A stretch of DNA of 64,000 nt from Halorubrum persicum (GTDB lineage: Archaea; Halobacteriota; Halobacteria; Halobacteriales; Haloferacaceae): contig NZ_NHOA01000008.1 in assembly GCF_002727125.1 (NCBI RefSeq), forward strand, positions 56,846-120,845. The letters are read 5' to 3'. The notes beneath the pieces are model-generated. The model was not told where the DNA came from. It did not search any database and saw nothing but the letters and a program-made list of their open reading frames with translations. Position 1 is the first letter of the stretch; each line of letters begins with the position of its first letter. Made by a program: the position numbers and the translations under genes. Below are positions 47,098 to 55,786 of this stretch, piece after piece.

Positions 47098-48159
47098 AGC
47101 GTGTCATAGAATCCATCTCATAGCTTCTCACAGCCCGGTTCGTTTCCTCGCTCGTAGTTGGTGATTGCAACAACGAGCCGGAGACACAGCGCAAGGAACA
47201 CTTCTGTTCGTGCGTGGACGCGGCCTCGGGCGCGAACGTGCCCGAGGCCGCAGTGCTTAACTGCGTCATTGGTTCGTTCGACTCCTGTCCGGTTGTTGTA
47301 CGTCTCGTCCAAGATGGATCGTTTCAGCTGAATGTCCTCGCTGTGTTCCTCAATGCGGTCTTCGACCCTGTACTCGATGTCTTTCGGGTCGTCAGTGTTT
47401 CGCGGGTTGTACGGAGCGATTGGCACGACCCCTGCGTCCAGCAGGTGGTCGTGCCAATCGAGAATGTCGTAGGCGCTGTCTCCAAGCATCCAGATCGGTG
47501 TATCGACGGCGAGCGCGTCACGGGTGACGCGCATCGCCGTCTCTTGGTCTGCTTGTTTGGCCGATGTAAACTCTGCTGCTATCGGAATCTTTGCACCGGT
47601 TGAGACGATCGTACAGCCGAAGCCGTAGTAGTGTTCTTCCGCTGTTGGATCGTAGTTCCACGACGCAGCGTCGTTGTACTGGATCGCTTCGATGTGGGTC
47701 GAATCGATGGAGTAGGTGGAGTCGAGCAGGCCGCGGGTGGCGGCCTGCTCGACGAGTCTGTCGAAGACATCGTCGATGATGTGTTCGAGATCGGTGAGAA
47801 ACCGGTCAATGGTGTCTCTGGATGGCGGTTTGTCGAGTCCACAGTAGTACCAGACGAGGCCGTGCTGGAGTTCTCGTACAACCGGACGTGTGCCGTAGAT
47901 GTCCTTGTAATAGCAGTGTAGAAAGCCGCGAAAGAGATCTGGAGGCTGATGAACTCGTGTTCGCCCCCTCGAAGCGGGGGCGAACACGTCGTACTCCAGC
48001 AAAAACCCGAACTCAAGATGTTCGAACAGCGGTACTGTCTCGGTAGCCGCCGCATTCAAGAAGTCGTCTGCCGAAGCTACGTCTTGCAGGGTTGCGCTGG
48101 TGTTGGACACACTTCTCGCACCCTGCTGCTTCGTACGTGACGCTTTCTATGACACGCTC
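47098..48159. mobile_element. ISH11-like IS5-family element with 7-bp target duplication
   Basis: Terminal inverted repeats AGCGTGTCATAGAA (47098) and its complement ending at 48158 are perfect over 14 bases. GGTATAG occurs immediately on both sides (47091-47097, 48160-48166). About 1.06 kb length, 7-base duplication and 330-residue transposase fit ISH11. The right boundary is uncertain by one base because the flank begins CGGTATAG. Confidence 0.85.
47118..48110 (-). CDS. Transposase of the ISH11-like element (IS5 family)
   Basis: A 330-residue DDE transposase. The first Asp lies in LLDSTYSIDSTHIEAIQYND, the second in TPIWMLGDSAYDILDWHDHL, and the Glu in YNNRTGVERTNDAVKHCGLG. The N-terminal helical domain has HQPPDLFRGFLHCYYKDIYG. 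Intact and within intact ends, so probably functional. Confidence 0.88.
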   Translation of the reverse strand: MSNTSATLQDVASADDFLNAAATETVPLFEHLEFGFLLEYDVFAPASRGRTRVHQPPDLFRGFLHCYYKDIYGTRPVVRELQHGLVWYYCGLDKPPSRDTIDRFLTDLEHIIDDVFDRLVEQAATRGLLDSTYSIDSTHIEAIQYNDAASWNYDPTAEEHYYGFGCTIVSTGAKIPIAAEFTSAKQADQETAMRVTRDALAVDTPIWMLGDSAYDILDWHDHLLDAGVVPIAPYNPRNTDDPKDIEYRVEDRIEEHSEDIQLKRSILDETYNNRTGVERTNDAVKHCGLGHVRARGRVHARTEVFLALCLRLVVAITNYERGNEPGCEKL

Positions 48160-48599
48160 GGTATAGTCATCAAAGAAAACAGTGTCTCTGTAGTATTCCC
48201 TGTACCGTTCAACGTCCGAAGAAACGTCAGGCTGATCCCCTGATTCATTGTGAGCGCTGGGTGCAATCGACAGATTCGGACCTGGTGTTGGCGGGGAAGA
48301 TGTTTGTTCCGAAGTTCCCGCATCAGAGTCTGTCTTCACCCCCGCGAGGTACCAGCTGTACGTGAGCGGTAGGTTGAGATCACGGATAGCGAAGTAGAGT
48401 AGTTTCTCTTCTTCTGTCTTTGTAAGATCACGGCGGTTTACCGTGCTTCCGCCTGCGAGTTCGTCGTCCAGAGCCAAGCGAAGTCCGTCCAAAACGTGTT
48501 CCCGTAGCTCATCCTCATCAGAGGTTGAAATATCGTCTGGGGGTGATGAGGGAGCCATGGTTATCTTCAGTTTGGGTATCCGGTATGTATGTTTTCTGT

Positions 48600-49457
48600 G
48601 TTGCTCTCGGGATCTATCCCATAAAGTTAGGACGGAACCTCTATCGCCTGACCACGATCCTGGTACTTAGTTAAGTCACCGCGGCACGGTTAAAACCTTA
48701 CTTGGACAGTAATCCAAAACATCCCTCTGACCACAATAGGGTTCAGTAGTATAAATTGAGTGAGTCTAATTTGTCAGCTGTTCGTTGACGGGATTCTCCG
48801 GGTTCTGAGGCGCTATCCAGAATTATTGGAATACAGATGCCTACTCTGGGTTCGGTAAGAGCCCTACCAATCGAATTCTACAAATATTTATCATATTATA
48901 ATTTGTACGCAGGTAAACTACCAAGTTGGGGTATAGGATGCACGTTTAGACACTGACCTCTACGGCCAACGGAGTCAGTCAGAGACAGAGGAACCATTTT
49001 TCGGTAGGTACTTTGTTTAATTCTCTTGACGCTCTTGTGATGTAGATTGTTGGTAGAGCCGAGCACGGAAAGCACTCTTACTGAAGTCACAACGCTTAGT
49101 AAGAGAGCACCGTGTCCCTATACGCGGTCATGTGACTGTGTACACCCTGTGAGTGACTTTCCGACTTTATACGGGGATCAAGGAGAATCAGTATATATGC
49201 GTCACAAATGGTTGTTCAAGTACCAGGAACCTGGTTTTCGAGGCCGACCCCACGGGGTCGCACGTGAATGTATGCAGTTGCCTCGATGTATGTACACTCC
49301 CAGCGGTGAGAGCGGAATTGCGTATATAGATCGAGTGGCAGTCCACCGGGATCATCCTGCCACCCGACCAAGCACTGTTGAGCCGTTTATAAAGAAACAG
49401 CGTTCGGTCACCTTAGGACCACGTCAACTCCCCCACCGTATGGACAACGGTACATAA
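48600..49457. other. Gene-poor region
   Basis: About 850 bases with no convincing gene. A plus-strand frame at 49047-49457 has atypical composition and no coding pattern. The last 60 bases before 49458 contain only a weak promoter region. Otherwise nothing distinctive is seen. Confidence 0.4.
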
Positions 49458-49718
49458 ATGACTGACAGAACTACACTCAGACTAAGTGACGAACGGAAGC
49501 GCAAACTTGACCGGGCTAGTGAGATTGTCGCTGGCGGACCAGATGATGATCCACCGATGAGCGATGTCATCGACGCGGCACTGACGCACCTCATCGAGAG
49601 TGAAGATAATATTCAGAAGGTTCGTGACCGGTATCCGCCGCAGGAAATCAAGGATTGCTGTAACACATCCGTACTTGGACTACGGTATCGGACCAGTATT
49701 GAGTCGAAATGGCGATAA
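49458..49718 (+). CDS. Small ribbon-helix-helix-like DNA-binding protein
   Basis: An 86-residue protein starting MTDRTTLRLSDERKRKLDRA, the short beta strand plus basic helix of RHH/Arc-CopG proteins, then DVIDAALTHLIESEDNIQKV as the second helix. Such proteins are often antitoxins or plasmid copy regulators. It stands alone, 126 bases before the HTH-ImmA/IrrE pair. Confidence 0.6.
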   Translation: MTDRTTLRLSDERKRKLDRASEIVAGGPDDDPPMSDVIDAALTHLIESEDNIQKVRDRYPPQEIKDCCNTSVLGLRYRTSIESKWR

Positions 49719-49820
49719 TCAGTAGTTCACTTCACTAGCTCCGGTTCTCTGATTGATTTGGCTGTCCTGTCCAAGCGATTCCAGCGCTGATGAGTTCAGC
49801 GGCGATAGCTTTTTGACCTT

Positions 49821-49840
49821 TTGCTACAAATATGTAGCAA
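49821..49840 (+). promoter_or_regulatory. Palindromic operator before the HTH-ImmA/IrrE pair
   Basis: TTGCTACA-AATA-TGTAGCAA, perfect 8-base arms with a 4-base spacer, ends four bases before ATG 49845. Its position next to the start codon fits an autorepressor site for the downstream HTH protein. It also rules out a start at 49821 inside the palindrome. Confidence 0.65.
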
Positions 49841-49844
49841 GACA

Positions 49845-50435
49845 ATGCCCCATCAGCCAACCGTCTCCGAAGAAACCGAATTCGAGGGTCTTCCCCGACG
49901 GCTTCCGGACCAGAATGCGGTCCTTATTGGACGCGTTACTGGCGACGGTGAGTTCGATGGATTAGCTGCATACTACATTCACGGCCAGGGAAGCATCTTG
50001 ATCGGTCACTATGAAAACCAGGAATTCAAACCGGGGTACACGATTGAGTGTGAGAGCCGGTTGATGTCTGCCTGTGTTCGAGAATTTAGTACTGCCGACG
50101 TAGAGACTGAACTCTCGACCGTGGGAAAAGCGCTCCTACAGGCGTGGCACTTTGGCGATCTGACGCCGCTTAGTCACAAACAAGCCCATGTATACGCGCT
50201 TCGGGAGAAAGCGGAGTTCAACCGTGATGAAACGGCTGCAATCCTCAACATCTCCCCGAGTACTGTCGATACGCACCTTCAGCGGGCGAAAGAGAAACTG
50301 ACCGCGGCAGAGAACTTGGTTCAGTTCGTCCATGTCGATGCTGATGAACTCGCTGAGGTTCATCCAGACTTCTTTGATGAGGCAGGGGTTAGTGACGAGG
50401 CGAGTTCCTCAAGCGACATTACGCCCCTCTCATAA
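49845..50435 (+). CDS. HTH regulator with sigma-70 region-4-like domain (possible antitoxin)
   Basis: A 196-residue protein from MPHQPTVSEETEFEGL. Residues 15-85 form an N-terminal beta-rich domain (LIGRVTGDGEFDGLAAYYIH). About 100-150 hold the HTH (LSHKQAHVYALREKAEFNRD, ETAAILNISPSTVDTHLQRA), a region-4/LuxR-like module. It precedes an ImmA/IrrE-type metallopeptidase by 18 bases. In known pairs the peptidase cleaves or is restrained by such a regulator, so an antitoxin or stress-switch role is likely. Confidence 0.65.
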   Translation: MPHQPTVSEETEFEGLPRRLPDQNAVLIGRVTGDGEFDGLAAYYIHGQGSILIGHYENQEFKPGYTIECESRLMSACVREFSTADVETELSTVGKALLQAWHFGDLTPLSHKQAHVYALREKAEFNRDETAAILNISPSTVDTHLQRAKEKLTAAENLVQFVHVDADELAEVHPDFFDEAGVSDEASSSSDITPLS

Positions 50436-50453
50436 GATGCGAGGAGACGCTGA

Positions 50454-51224
50454 ATGAGTCGCTTTCCATCGCCAACACTCGCGGATCGAATAGATGATCG
50501 GATTCAGGAACTGGATGACGGATTTGTTCGCCTTGGAGACGAAGACACACCATTCACGCTTCGAGAGGGTGGCGAACCGCTAGAGCAAGCTCGCCAGCTC
50601 CATAGCGAACGTGACGAATCGGAACGGGAACGAGATGAAGAGTCGAACGAGCCAGTCACTAGAGCCCTGTCGGAGTGGCGGGAAAATATGATGGAGCTCG
50701 ATTTCCCGTTTGTAGATACGATTCCGATTGACGAACAGCGTCGTCGTGCAAACCGGGTTGCCGAGCTGGCTACCGAGGAAGGTTACGTTGACAGCGTCAC
50801 CCGTGATGTTACATTTGAAGACGAGACCGTGCGCGGGAAGTACTGGCGTGGGGTCAACTTAATCGAGATCGGGACAGACTCAGACGACTTTCCAGGGTTC
50901 CGCACGGGAATTGTGCTTGCACACGAAGTGGGTCACGCATTCTATGATGCGTGGAGTCCGGATAGTGGGATTGAAGAGCAGCCTCGGCTCTTCCGAACGG
51001 CGGATGAAAAAGAACAGGCTAGGAGACTTTCGGAGCGACTCCATGGCCCGATGATTGAAACGAATGGACCGTTCGTTGATTATCGGAAAGGCAGTGACGA
51101 GGAACTTGCTGCTGCCGTGTTCGCGTCTCGAATCATCGAGCCGATGGCCGCCCAACGGATAGCGCCAGATGCAGTCCGACGGTTGGAAAATATCTTTGGA
51201 GACCTGTCAAAAAATTTGTTTTAG
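50454..51224 (+). CDS. ImmA/IrrE-type zinc metallopeptidase
   Basis: A 256-residue protein. The zinc site is GIVLAHEVGHAFYDAWSPDS (about residue 150-170), an HExxH motif; a third acidic ligand probably lies in the helix around KGSDEELAAAVFASRIIEPM. The N-terminal 90 residues are acidic and helical. ImmA/IrrE peptidases cleave partner HTH repressors to switch on excision or stress genes. The HTH gene lies 18 bases upstream with a palindromic operator, so the pair resembles a COG2856-type toxin-antitoxin or element-control switch. Confidence 0.75.
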   Translation: MSRFPSPTLADRIDDRIQELDDGFVRLGDEDTPFTLREGGEPLEQARQLHSERDESERERDEESNEPVTRALSEWRENMMELDFPFVDTIPIDEQRRRANRVAELATEEGYVDSVTRDVTFEDETVRGKYWRGVNLIEIGTDSDDFPGFRTGIVLAHEVGHAFYDAWSPDSGIEEQPRLFRTADEKEQARRLSERLHGPMIETNGPFVDYRKGSDEELAAAVFASRIIEPMAAQRIAPDAVRRLENIFGDLSKNLF

Positions 51225-51227
51225 GTT

Positions 51228-53063
51228 CTACGTACCCTTTATATCGAAAATTTCGAATCTTGCACCACCGTTGATCCCGTCTTGTACTCGTATTCGCCAT
51301 CCGTGCGCCGCGACGATTTGCGCCACACTTGCCATCCCGAAACCAGTACCACTCTCTTTCGTCGTAAATCCTGGCACGAACACATCGGTCCGCTCGTTCT
51401 CTGGAATTCCCGGCCCGTTATCCTCTACATAAAATCCTGGCTCGTCATCTAGTCGTCCCACGCGGACTAGAATGTCCTCTTCGCCGTGTTCCAGCGAGTT
51501 CCCTAACAGGTTCTCCAGCAATCTCTTTAATGCTAATTCGTCCGCGTACACGTCCGGTATTTCGTCGGCTATCTTAATCGACGCGTCTCCAACGTCCAGC
51601 GTCTGCCACACTTCCTTCGTCAATTTTCCAACGTCAACGTATTCTTCGTCACTCACTAACTCTCCAGTCTGCATTACGTCCGCCACGTCCTCAATCAATT
51701 CCTCTACTCTGTCAAGCGCCTCTTGTGCCTCTTCCAGATGAGTGACTTCGCTAGTCTCTTGGGTTAACTCAATCCGCCCTTGGATCACGTCGAGTGGTGT
51801 CTGCAAGTCATGGGACAGCAACTGTCCGAATCCTTGCATCATTTCGACCCACTCTTCATGCCGTTCCTGTATTTCGCGCTCTTCGGTCACATCCTGCTGG
51901 AAGCCAACGAAATAGTCTGGTTCGCCGTCTTCGTCGAAGATCGGTGCGATGCTGACGCGGTTCCAGAACATCTCGCCGTCCTTGCGATAGTTGCGCAACT
52001 CAATAGTGACCGGTTCCGCATTGTTGATCGCCTCGCGCATCTCAGCTACGGGTGGCTCTCGCGTCTCTTCTCCTTGTAAGAACCGGCAGTCCTGCCCGAT
52101 AATCTCTTCACGGGGATAGCCAGTTAAATCGACAAATCCGCCATTCGCGTAGATAAGTGGGTTATCTGCCCCGTCAGTGTCCCCAATGGTGATGCCAATC
52201 GGCGCTGCGTCCATCGCCTGTTCCTTCAACGATAGCTCCTCACGCACCTGCTTCGCCTCAGAAATATCGGAGATCGTACAGACTAGGGTGTCATCTTTTG
52301 TGTAGGAGAGACGATGATCAACAGTAACCAAGTTACTGTCCTTCCTAACGTAGACAGTACGTCCCGTCCATTCGTCGTCCCGCGCTTCAGGTAACATTTC
52401 CTCGTGAACTCGTTCTACCTCGTCGTCCGGGTACAGAGTCTCCCAGTGCTCACCGATCAGTTCCTTACGATCATACCCAGTGATGTCGGCGTACGCATCG
52501 TTGATGTAGATGAATCGTCCGTTGTTATCGAGAAGACTGATTCCATCATGTGCTGTTTCAATTGCGCGGAATCCCCGTGCGACCTGTCGCTCGGCGCGGT
52601 GACGTGCTACTGCCTGTTCGATTCGGTTAGCTAGAACTTCATACTGCTCCGTACTGCCACCTTTTTGTAAGTATTCCGTCACACCTTTGGAGATGGCCTC
52701 GCTGGCGATCTCCTCACTTCCCTTTCCAGTAAACAGAACGAACGGCAAGTCTGGGAATTCATTTCGCACTTCGTCGAGTACGGCCAGCCCGTCTAAATGA
52801 GGCATCTCGTAGTCGCTGACAACACAATCCACGTTAGCCTCTTCTATATATTCAAGCCCATCTCGTGGATCGTTTACCGTTTCCACTTCAAAGTAGTCGC
52901 GTTCGCGTTCGAGAAACGTCGCTACAAGATCAGAAAAGCTCTGGTCGTCTTCTATGTGGAGTATTCGTACTCCTTCGCCGACATCAGCGATCAAACTTTC
53001 CTCGTCAATAGCTCCACCAATCCCACCGGGGAGTGTTTCCGCCATAATCTGTTCGCTTGTCAT
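51228..53063 (-). CDS. Hybrid histidine kinase: REC-PAS-PAS-HisKA-HATPase
   Basis: A 611-residue cytosolic sensor kinase without membrane segments. An N-terminal receiver domain (about 33-150) has the phosphoacceptor in VDCVVSDYEMPHLDGLAVLD and Lys in LFTGKGSEEIASEAISKG. Two PAS domains follow (about 160-270, with NNGRFIYINDAYADITGYDR; and 280-395, with GYPREEIIGQDCRFLQGEET, the latter LOV-like by its G-x-x-C-R-F-L-Q-G pattern). HisKA has GQLLSHDLQTPLDVIQGRIE and the ATPase LLENLLGNSLEHG and DNGPGIPENER. The neighbouring HTH/ImmA pair is divergent in function. Confidence 0.85.
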   Translation of the reverse strand: MTSEQIMAETLPGGIGGAIDEESLIADVGEGVRILHIEDDQSFSDLVATFLERERDYFEVETVNDPRDGLEYIEEANVDCVVSDYEMPHLDGLAVLDEVRNEFPDLPFVLFTGKGSEEIASEAISKGVTEYLQKGGSTEQYEVLANRIEQAVARHRAERQVARGFRAIETAHDGISLLDNNGRFIYINDAYADITGYDRKELIGEHWETLYPDDEVERVHEEMLPEARDDEWTGRTVYVRKDSNLVTVDHRLSYTKDDTLVCTISDISEAKQVREELSLKEQAMDAAPIGITIGDTDGADNPLIYANGGFVDLTGYPREEIIGQDCRFLQGEETREPPVAEMREAINNAEPVTIELRNYRKDGEMFWNRVSIAPIFDEDGEPDYFVGFQQDVTEEREIQERHEEWVEMMQGFGQLLSHDLQTPLDVIQGRIELTQETSEVTHLEEAQEALDRVEELIEDVADVMQTGELVSDEEYVDVGKLTKEVWQTLDVGDASIKIADEIPDVYADELALKRLLENLLGNSLEHGEEDILVRVGRLDDEPGFYVEDNGPGIPENERTDVFVPGFTTKESGTGFGMASVAQIVAAHGWRIRVQDGINGGARFEIFDIKGT

Positions 53064-53440
53064 CTAAGTACATTAATGATGTGTACAATGATGGATCACC
53101 TCTCAACGTCGGTGATCTCGAATCAGACTTCCGGATTTACTGCAGTCACGTCAACTCACATACAACGAGCACGCATTTGGCCGCTCATCGTATCCACCAT
53201 CCTTCGACCCCGATTTAAACCCAGTTTCCCAAACAGCCTTATTCTACATACTGAACCGGTGAAGCTACGGTGCTTGCCCCAGAGGTACTTCACAAAATAA
53301 CGGCACCATCGCCACAAAGAACCGGTCTACTGGTACAATCGCAATAGATTAATTTCCAAAAGTATAACAATAGCTGTTAATCATCTGAACTACTACGTAC
53401 AAACACTCCACACAACCATTACTGCCACACTCCCTCTCAT
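53064..53440. other. Intergenic region between two histidine kinase genes
   Basis: No gene is seen. The bases before 53441 are AT-rich and probably hold the promoter of the next kinase; nothing else stands out. Confidence 0.4.
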
Positions 53441-54961
53441 ATGACTGTTTCACGCCGTCTCACAGGAACGCTCATCTCTGCCACCGGAATCGTACTCACA
53501 CTCACGCACGCCACACACATCATCACGCACGACAAGCCACCGTTAGCAATGGTGATCGGTGCCGGGGTCCCGCTCACCATCTCTTGGATAATCATTTACG
53601 CTGGGTACTGGATCACACAGCAACACAATCGAGCACAAACCAATAAACGACTCCTTGTATGGACCGCTCTTGGTGGACTCGCAATCGGTGGGCTCGTCGG
53701 GACCATCACCGTCCACCAGTACCTCGCCGGAGACGTACCGCACGACGCCGAGTTTCAACTCGCCACCGCAGTCACAGGCGGTGTACTTGCTGGCTTCCTC
53801 GCCGGTATCTACAACACGGAAGTCCACCACCGGTCAAGGCGGCTTGAAGCTCTACAGACAGCAACAGCAGAATTCGTCACGGAATCTGAGAAGGAAGCCG
53901 TGTGCGAACGCGTAGTGCAGTTCGCTAAAAACGAATTGAACGCATCGCTGGCTGGTGCTTGGCTCTACAACGAATCACGAAATGTGCTTGAACCCGTCGC
54001 AGCCACAGACGACAGCGAAAAAACGTTCGAGACTGCACCGACGTATACCCCTGACGACAATCTTTCATGGAACGCATACACCAACGGAGAAATCTGTGTC
54101 TACGATGACGTACACAACCATCCGGATAGGCACAACCCTGACACTGTGATTCGTAGTGAGCTCATCGTCCCGCTCGGAGAGCATGGTGTGATGAATATCG
54201 GTTCGAGAACCCCCGATATGTTCGATGCCGTTGATGTCGTTACCGCTCGTGTCCTCGCATCTGTTACTGAAAGTGTTCTCGACCGGGTTGAACGAGAAGA
54301 AAAACTCCGAGAACAGCGGCAGGAACTTGAACAGCAAAATAATCGACTTGAAGAATTCGCCAGTATCGTTTCACACGATCTTCGGAACCCACTCAGCGTT
54401 GCGGAAGGTTACCTTGAACTCGCTAAGGAAGATTGTGACTCGGATTCATTAAACCACATTGAAGATGCGCATACCCGTATGAACACACTCATTACGGATA
54501 TGCTGCACCTTGCGCGTGCTGGGCAGACGATCGACGACACAACGCACCTCTCGCTCAAAGACGCCGTCGAAGCTGCATGGAGTATGGTCGAGACACCTAG
54601 TACTGCAGCGCTCACTACGACACCAGGTACTGGTGAATTTACGGTAGTTGGTGATGAATCACGCGTCAGGCAGCTGTTTGAAAACCTGTTCCGGAACGCA
54701 ATCGAGCACGCAGGTGAGGACGTAAAAGTAACCGTCGGCGTGTTAGATAATGGCGACGGGTTTTACATCGCGGATGATGGACCCGGGATTCCGGACGAAG
54801 ACCGTGACCGAGTGTTCGACTCCGGGTACACAACGATCGAGGACGGATCTGGATTAGGCCTTGTCACAGTGCAACGAATCGTCGACGCGCATAACTGGAA
54901 TGTGACTGTCACCGACAGTAACGACGGTGGGGCGCGATTCGAGATCAAAGTAGGAACGTAG
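53441..54961 (+). CDS. Membrane histidine kinase with GAF domain
   Basis: A 506-residue kinase. About four N-terminal membrane segments (residues 5-120) precede a GAF domain (about 135-280, with EAVCERVVQFAKNELNASLA). HisKA is at about 300-365 (EFASIVSHDLRNPLSVAEGY) and the ATPase at about 405-505 (LFENLFRNAIEHAGEDVKVT, DDGPGIPDEDRDRVFDSGYT, GSGLGLVTVQRIV). All nucleotide-binding boxes are present. The response regulator is not adjacent. Confidence 0.85.
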   Translation: MTVSRRLTGTLISATGIVLTLTHATHIITHDKPPLAMVIGAGVPLTISWIIIYAGYWITQQHNRAQTNKRLLVWTALGGLAIGGLVGTITVHQYLAGDVPHDAEFQLATAVTGGVLAGFLAGIYNTEVHHRSRRLEALQTATAEFVTESEKEAVCERVVQFAKNELNASLAGAWLYNESRNVLEPVAATDDSEKTFETAPTYTPDDNLSWNAYTNGEICVYDDVHNHPDRHNPDTVIRSELIVPLGEHGVMNIGSRTPDMFDAVDVVTARVLASVTESVLDRVEREEKLREQRQELEQQNNRLEEFASIVSHDLRNPLSVAEGYLELAKEDCDSDSLNHIEDAHTRMNTLITDMLHLARAGQTIDDTTHLSLKDAVEAAWSMVETPSTAALTTTPGTGEFTVVGDESRVRQLFENLFRNAIEHAGEDVKVTVGVLDNGDGFYIADDGPGIPDEDRDRVFDSGYTTIEDGSGLGLVTVQRIVDAHNWNVTVTDSNDGGARFEIKVGT

Positions 54962-55010
54962 GTACGTGAGCCAGAGGTTCAAAATCACCGCAGAGAATCA
55001 CTACTGCTCT

Positions 55011-55120
55011 TCGTTTGTGTCCCCGCCCATACCCGTATCTGCTACCCAGTCGCCAGTTGAGGACCCTTCATCAGGTGCATGGCTGATCGCGTGGCGGTTT
55101 TGTCTTCGCACCTTCACCGG
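55011..55120 (-). pseudogene. 3' fragment of a gene next to an IS-end-like word
   Basis: The minus strand reads RRQNRHAISHAPDEGSSTGD then WVADTGMGGDTNEEQ-stop, a plausible haloarchaeal C terminus with no start. Just upstream lies GGCTCTGTTGAA (55126-55137), matching 12 bases of the IS5-type end at 21422. The gene may have been cut by an IS now lost. Confidence 0.35.
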
Positions 55121-55186
55121 TCTCAGGCTCTGTTGAACGCCGCGGTAGGTGACATACCTTGTCCTGTTGCGGCCAGTTCAGATTGC

Positions 55187-55630
55187 CTATTGGTCGTCGG
55201 GAGTGGGGGTGAAAGCACTGAACTGACGGCCGGACATTGCGGTTGGCTCTAAGCGGTAGTAGTCCATTGTGAATTCTTCTGGCGTCGTTTCGGTGTAAAC
55301 ATTCAGAGTTGGGATAGAAGCGTTTTCGGCGATTGCTGTGGCGGCCTTGGTTTCGCCCTCTTCAGGAACAGGTTCAATTGGGCCCTGAACAAGGACGCTT
55401 CTTGCAGGGTGTTCGTCGTAGACCGTCAACGTCGCTGTTTCTGTCGTTTCGAGGAATCTCATCTTCTTGCTATCAGCTGTGTAGACGAACTGAAAATACA
55501 CTTTCTCACCGTCGTAGCCGAACGATTCTGGAATCGAATACGCTTCTGTACCGTCAGTAAGCGCGAGTACACCAACGCCCGACTCGTAAAGGAGTGTGTT
55601 AATCTCTTCCTGCGATAATTTGTCAGTCAT
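55187..55630 (-). CDS. Pyridoxamine 5'-phosphate oxidase-like flavin protein
   Basis: A 147-residue FMN split-barrel protein. GVGVLALTDGTEAYSIPESF, KVYFQFVYTADSKKMRFLET and LTVYDEHPARSVLVQGPIEP follow the haloarchaeal members of this family, which are usually of unknown substrate. The start MTDKLSQEEINTLLYESGVG is standard. Accessory role in redox or light sensing near the kinases is only a guess. Confidence 0.75.
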   Translation of the reverse strand: MTDKLSQEEINTLLYESGVGVLALTDGTEAYSIPESFGYDGEKVYFQFVYTADSKKMRFLETTETATLTVYDEHPARSVLVQGPIEPVPEEGETKAATAIAENASIPTLNVYTETTPEEFTMDYYRLEPTAMSGRQFSAFTPTPDDQ

Positions 55631-55786
55631 ACTGATACGTAGTCGTTATCTAACCGAATATGTTTTGCTCATAGCTTGAACTGCGAGTGGTAGCTCATCT
55701 CAATTAACAGAGAGAAGGTCTGATCGACCTCTGTCAGAGTACTCGCCCAACAGTTATTTGATAGCTTGAGAACGTCTTTTAATAGA

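Larger units (their letters stand above)
46425..48558 (-). pseudogene. Hypothetical gene interrupted by the ISH11-like IS
   Basis: The N-terminal part runs from 48558 (MAPSSPPDDISTSDEDELRE) to the IS, ending in REYYRDTVFFDDYT. The rest resumes after the IS as KDVVYTGKTEFLCDFYRACA and ends at 46425. Removing the IS plus one target copy (47098-48166) joins the two in frame to a 354-residue protein. The first 130 residues are acidic and low-complexity; the C-terminal two-thirds is helical and probably coiled coil (LREKLEQIDELVEGPDQETT). Family unknown. The downstream PIN-like gene loses its upstream reading partner. Confidence 0.8.

Noticed and set aside
49047..49457. 136-codon plus-strand frame
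   Set aside because: Composition unlike haloarchaeal proteins, no recognisable domain, no promoter spacing.
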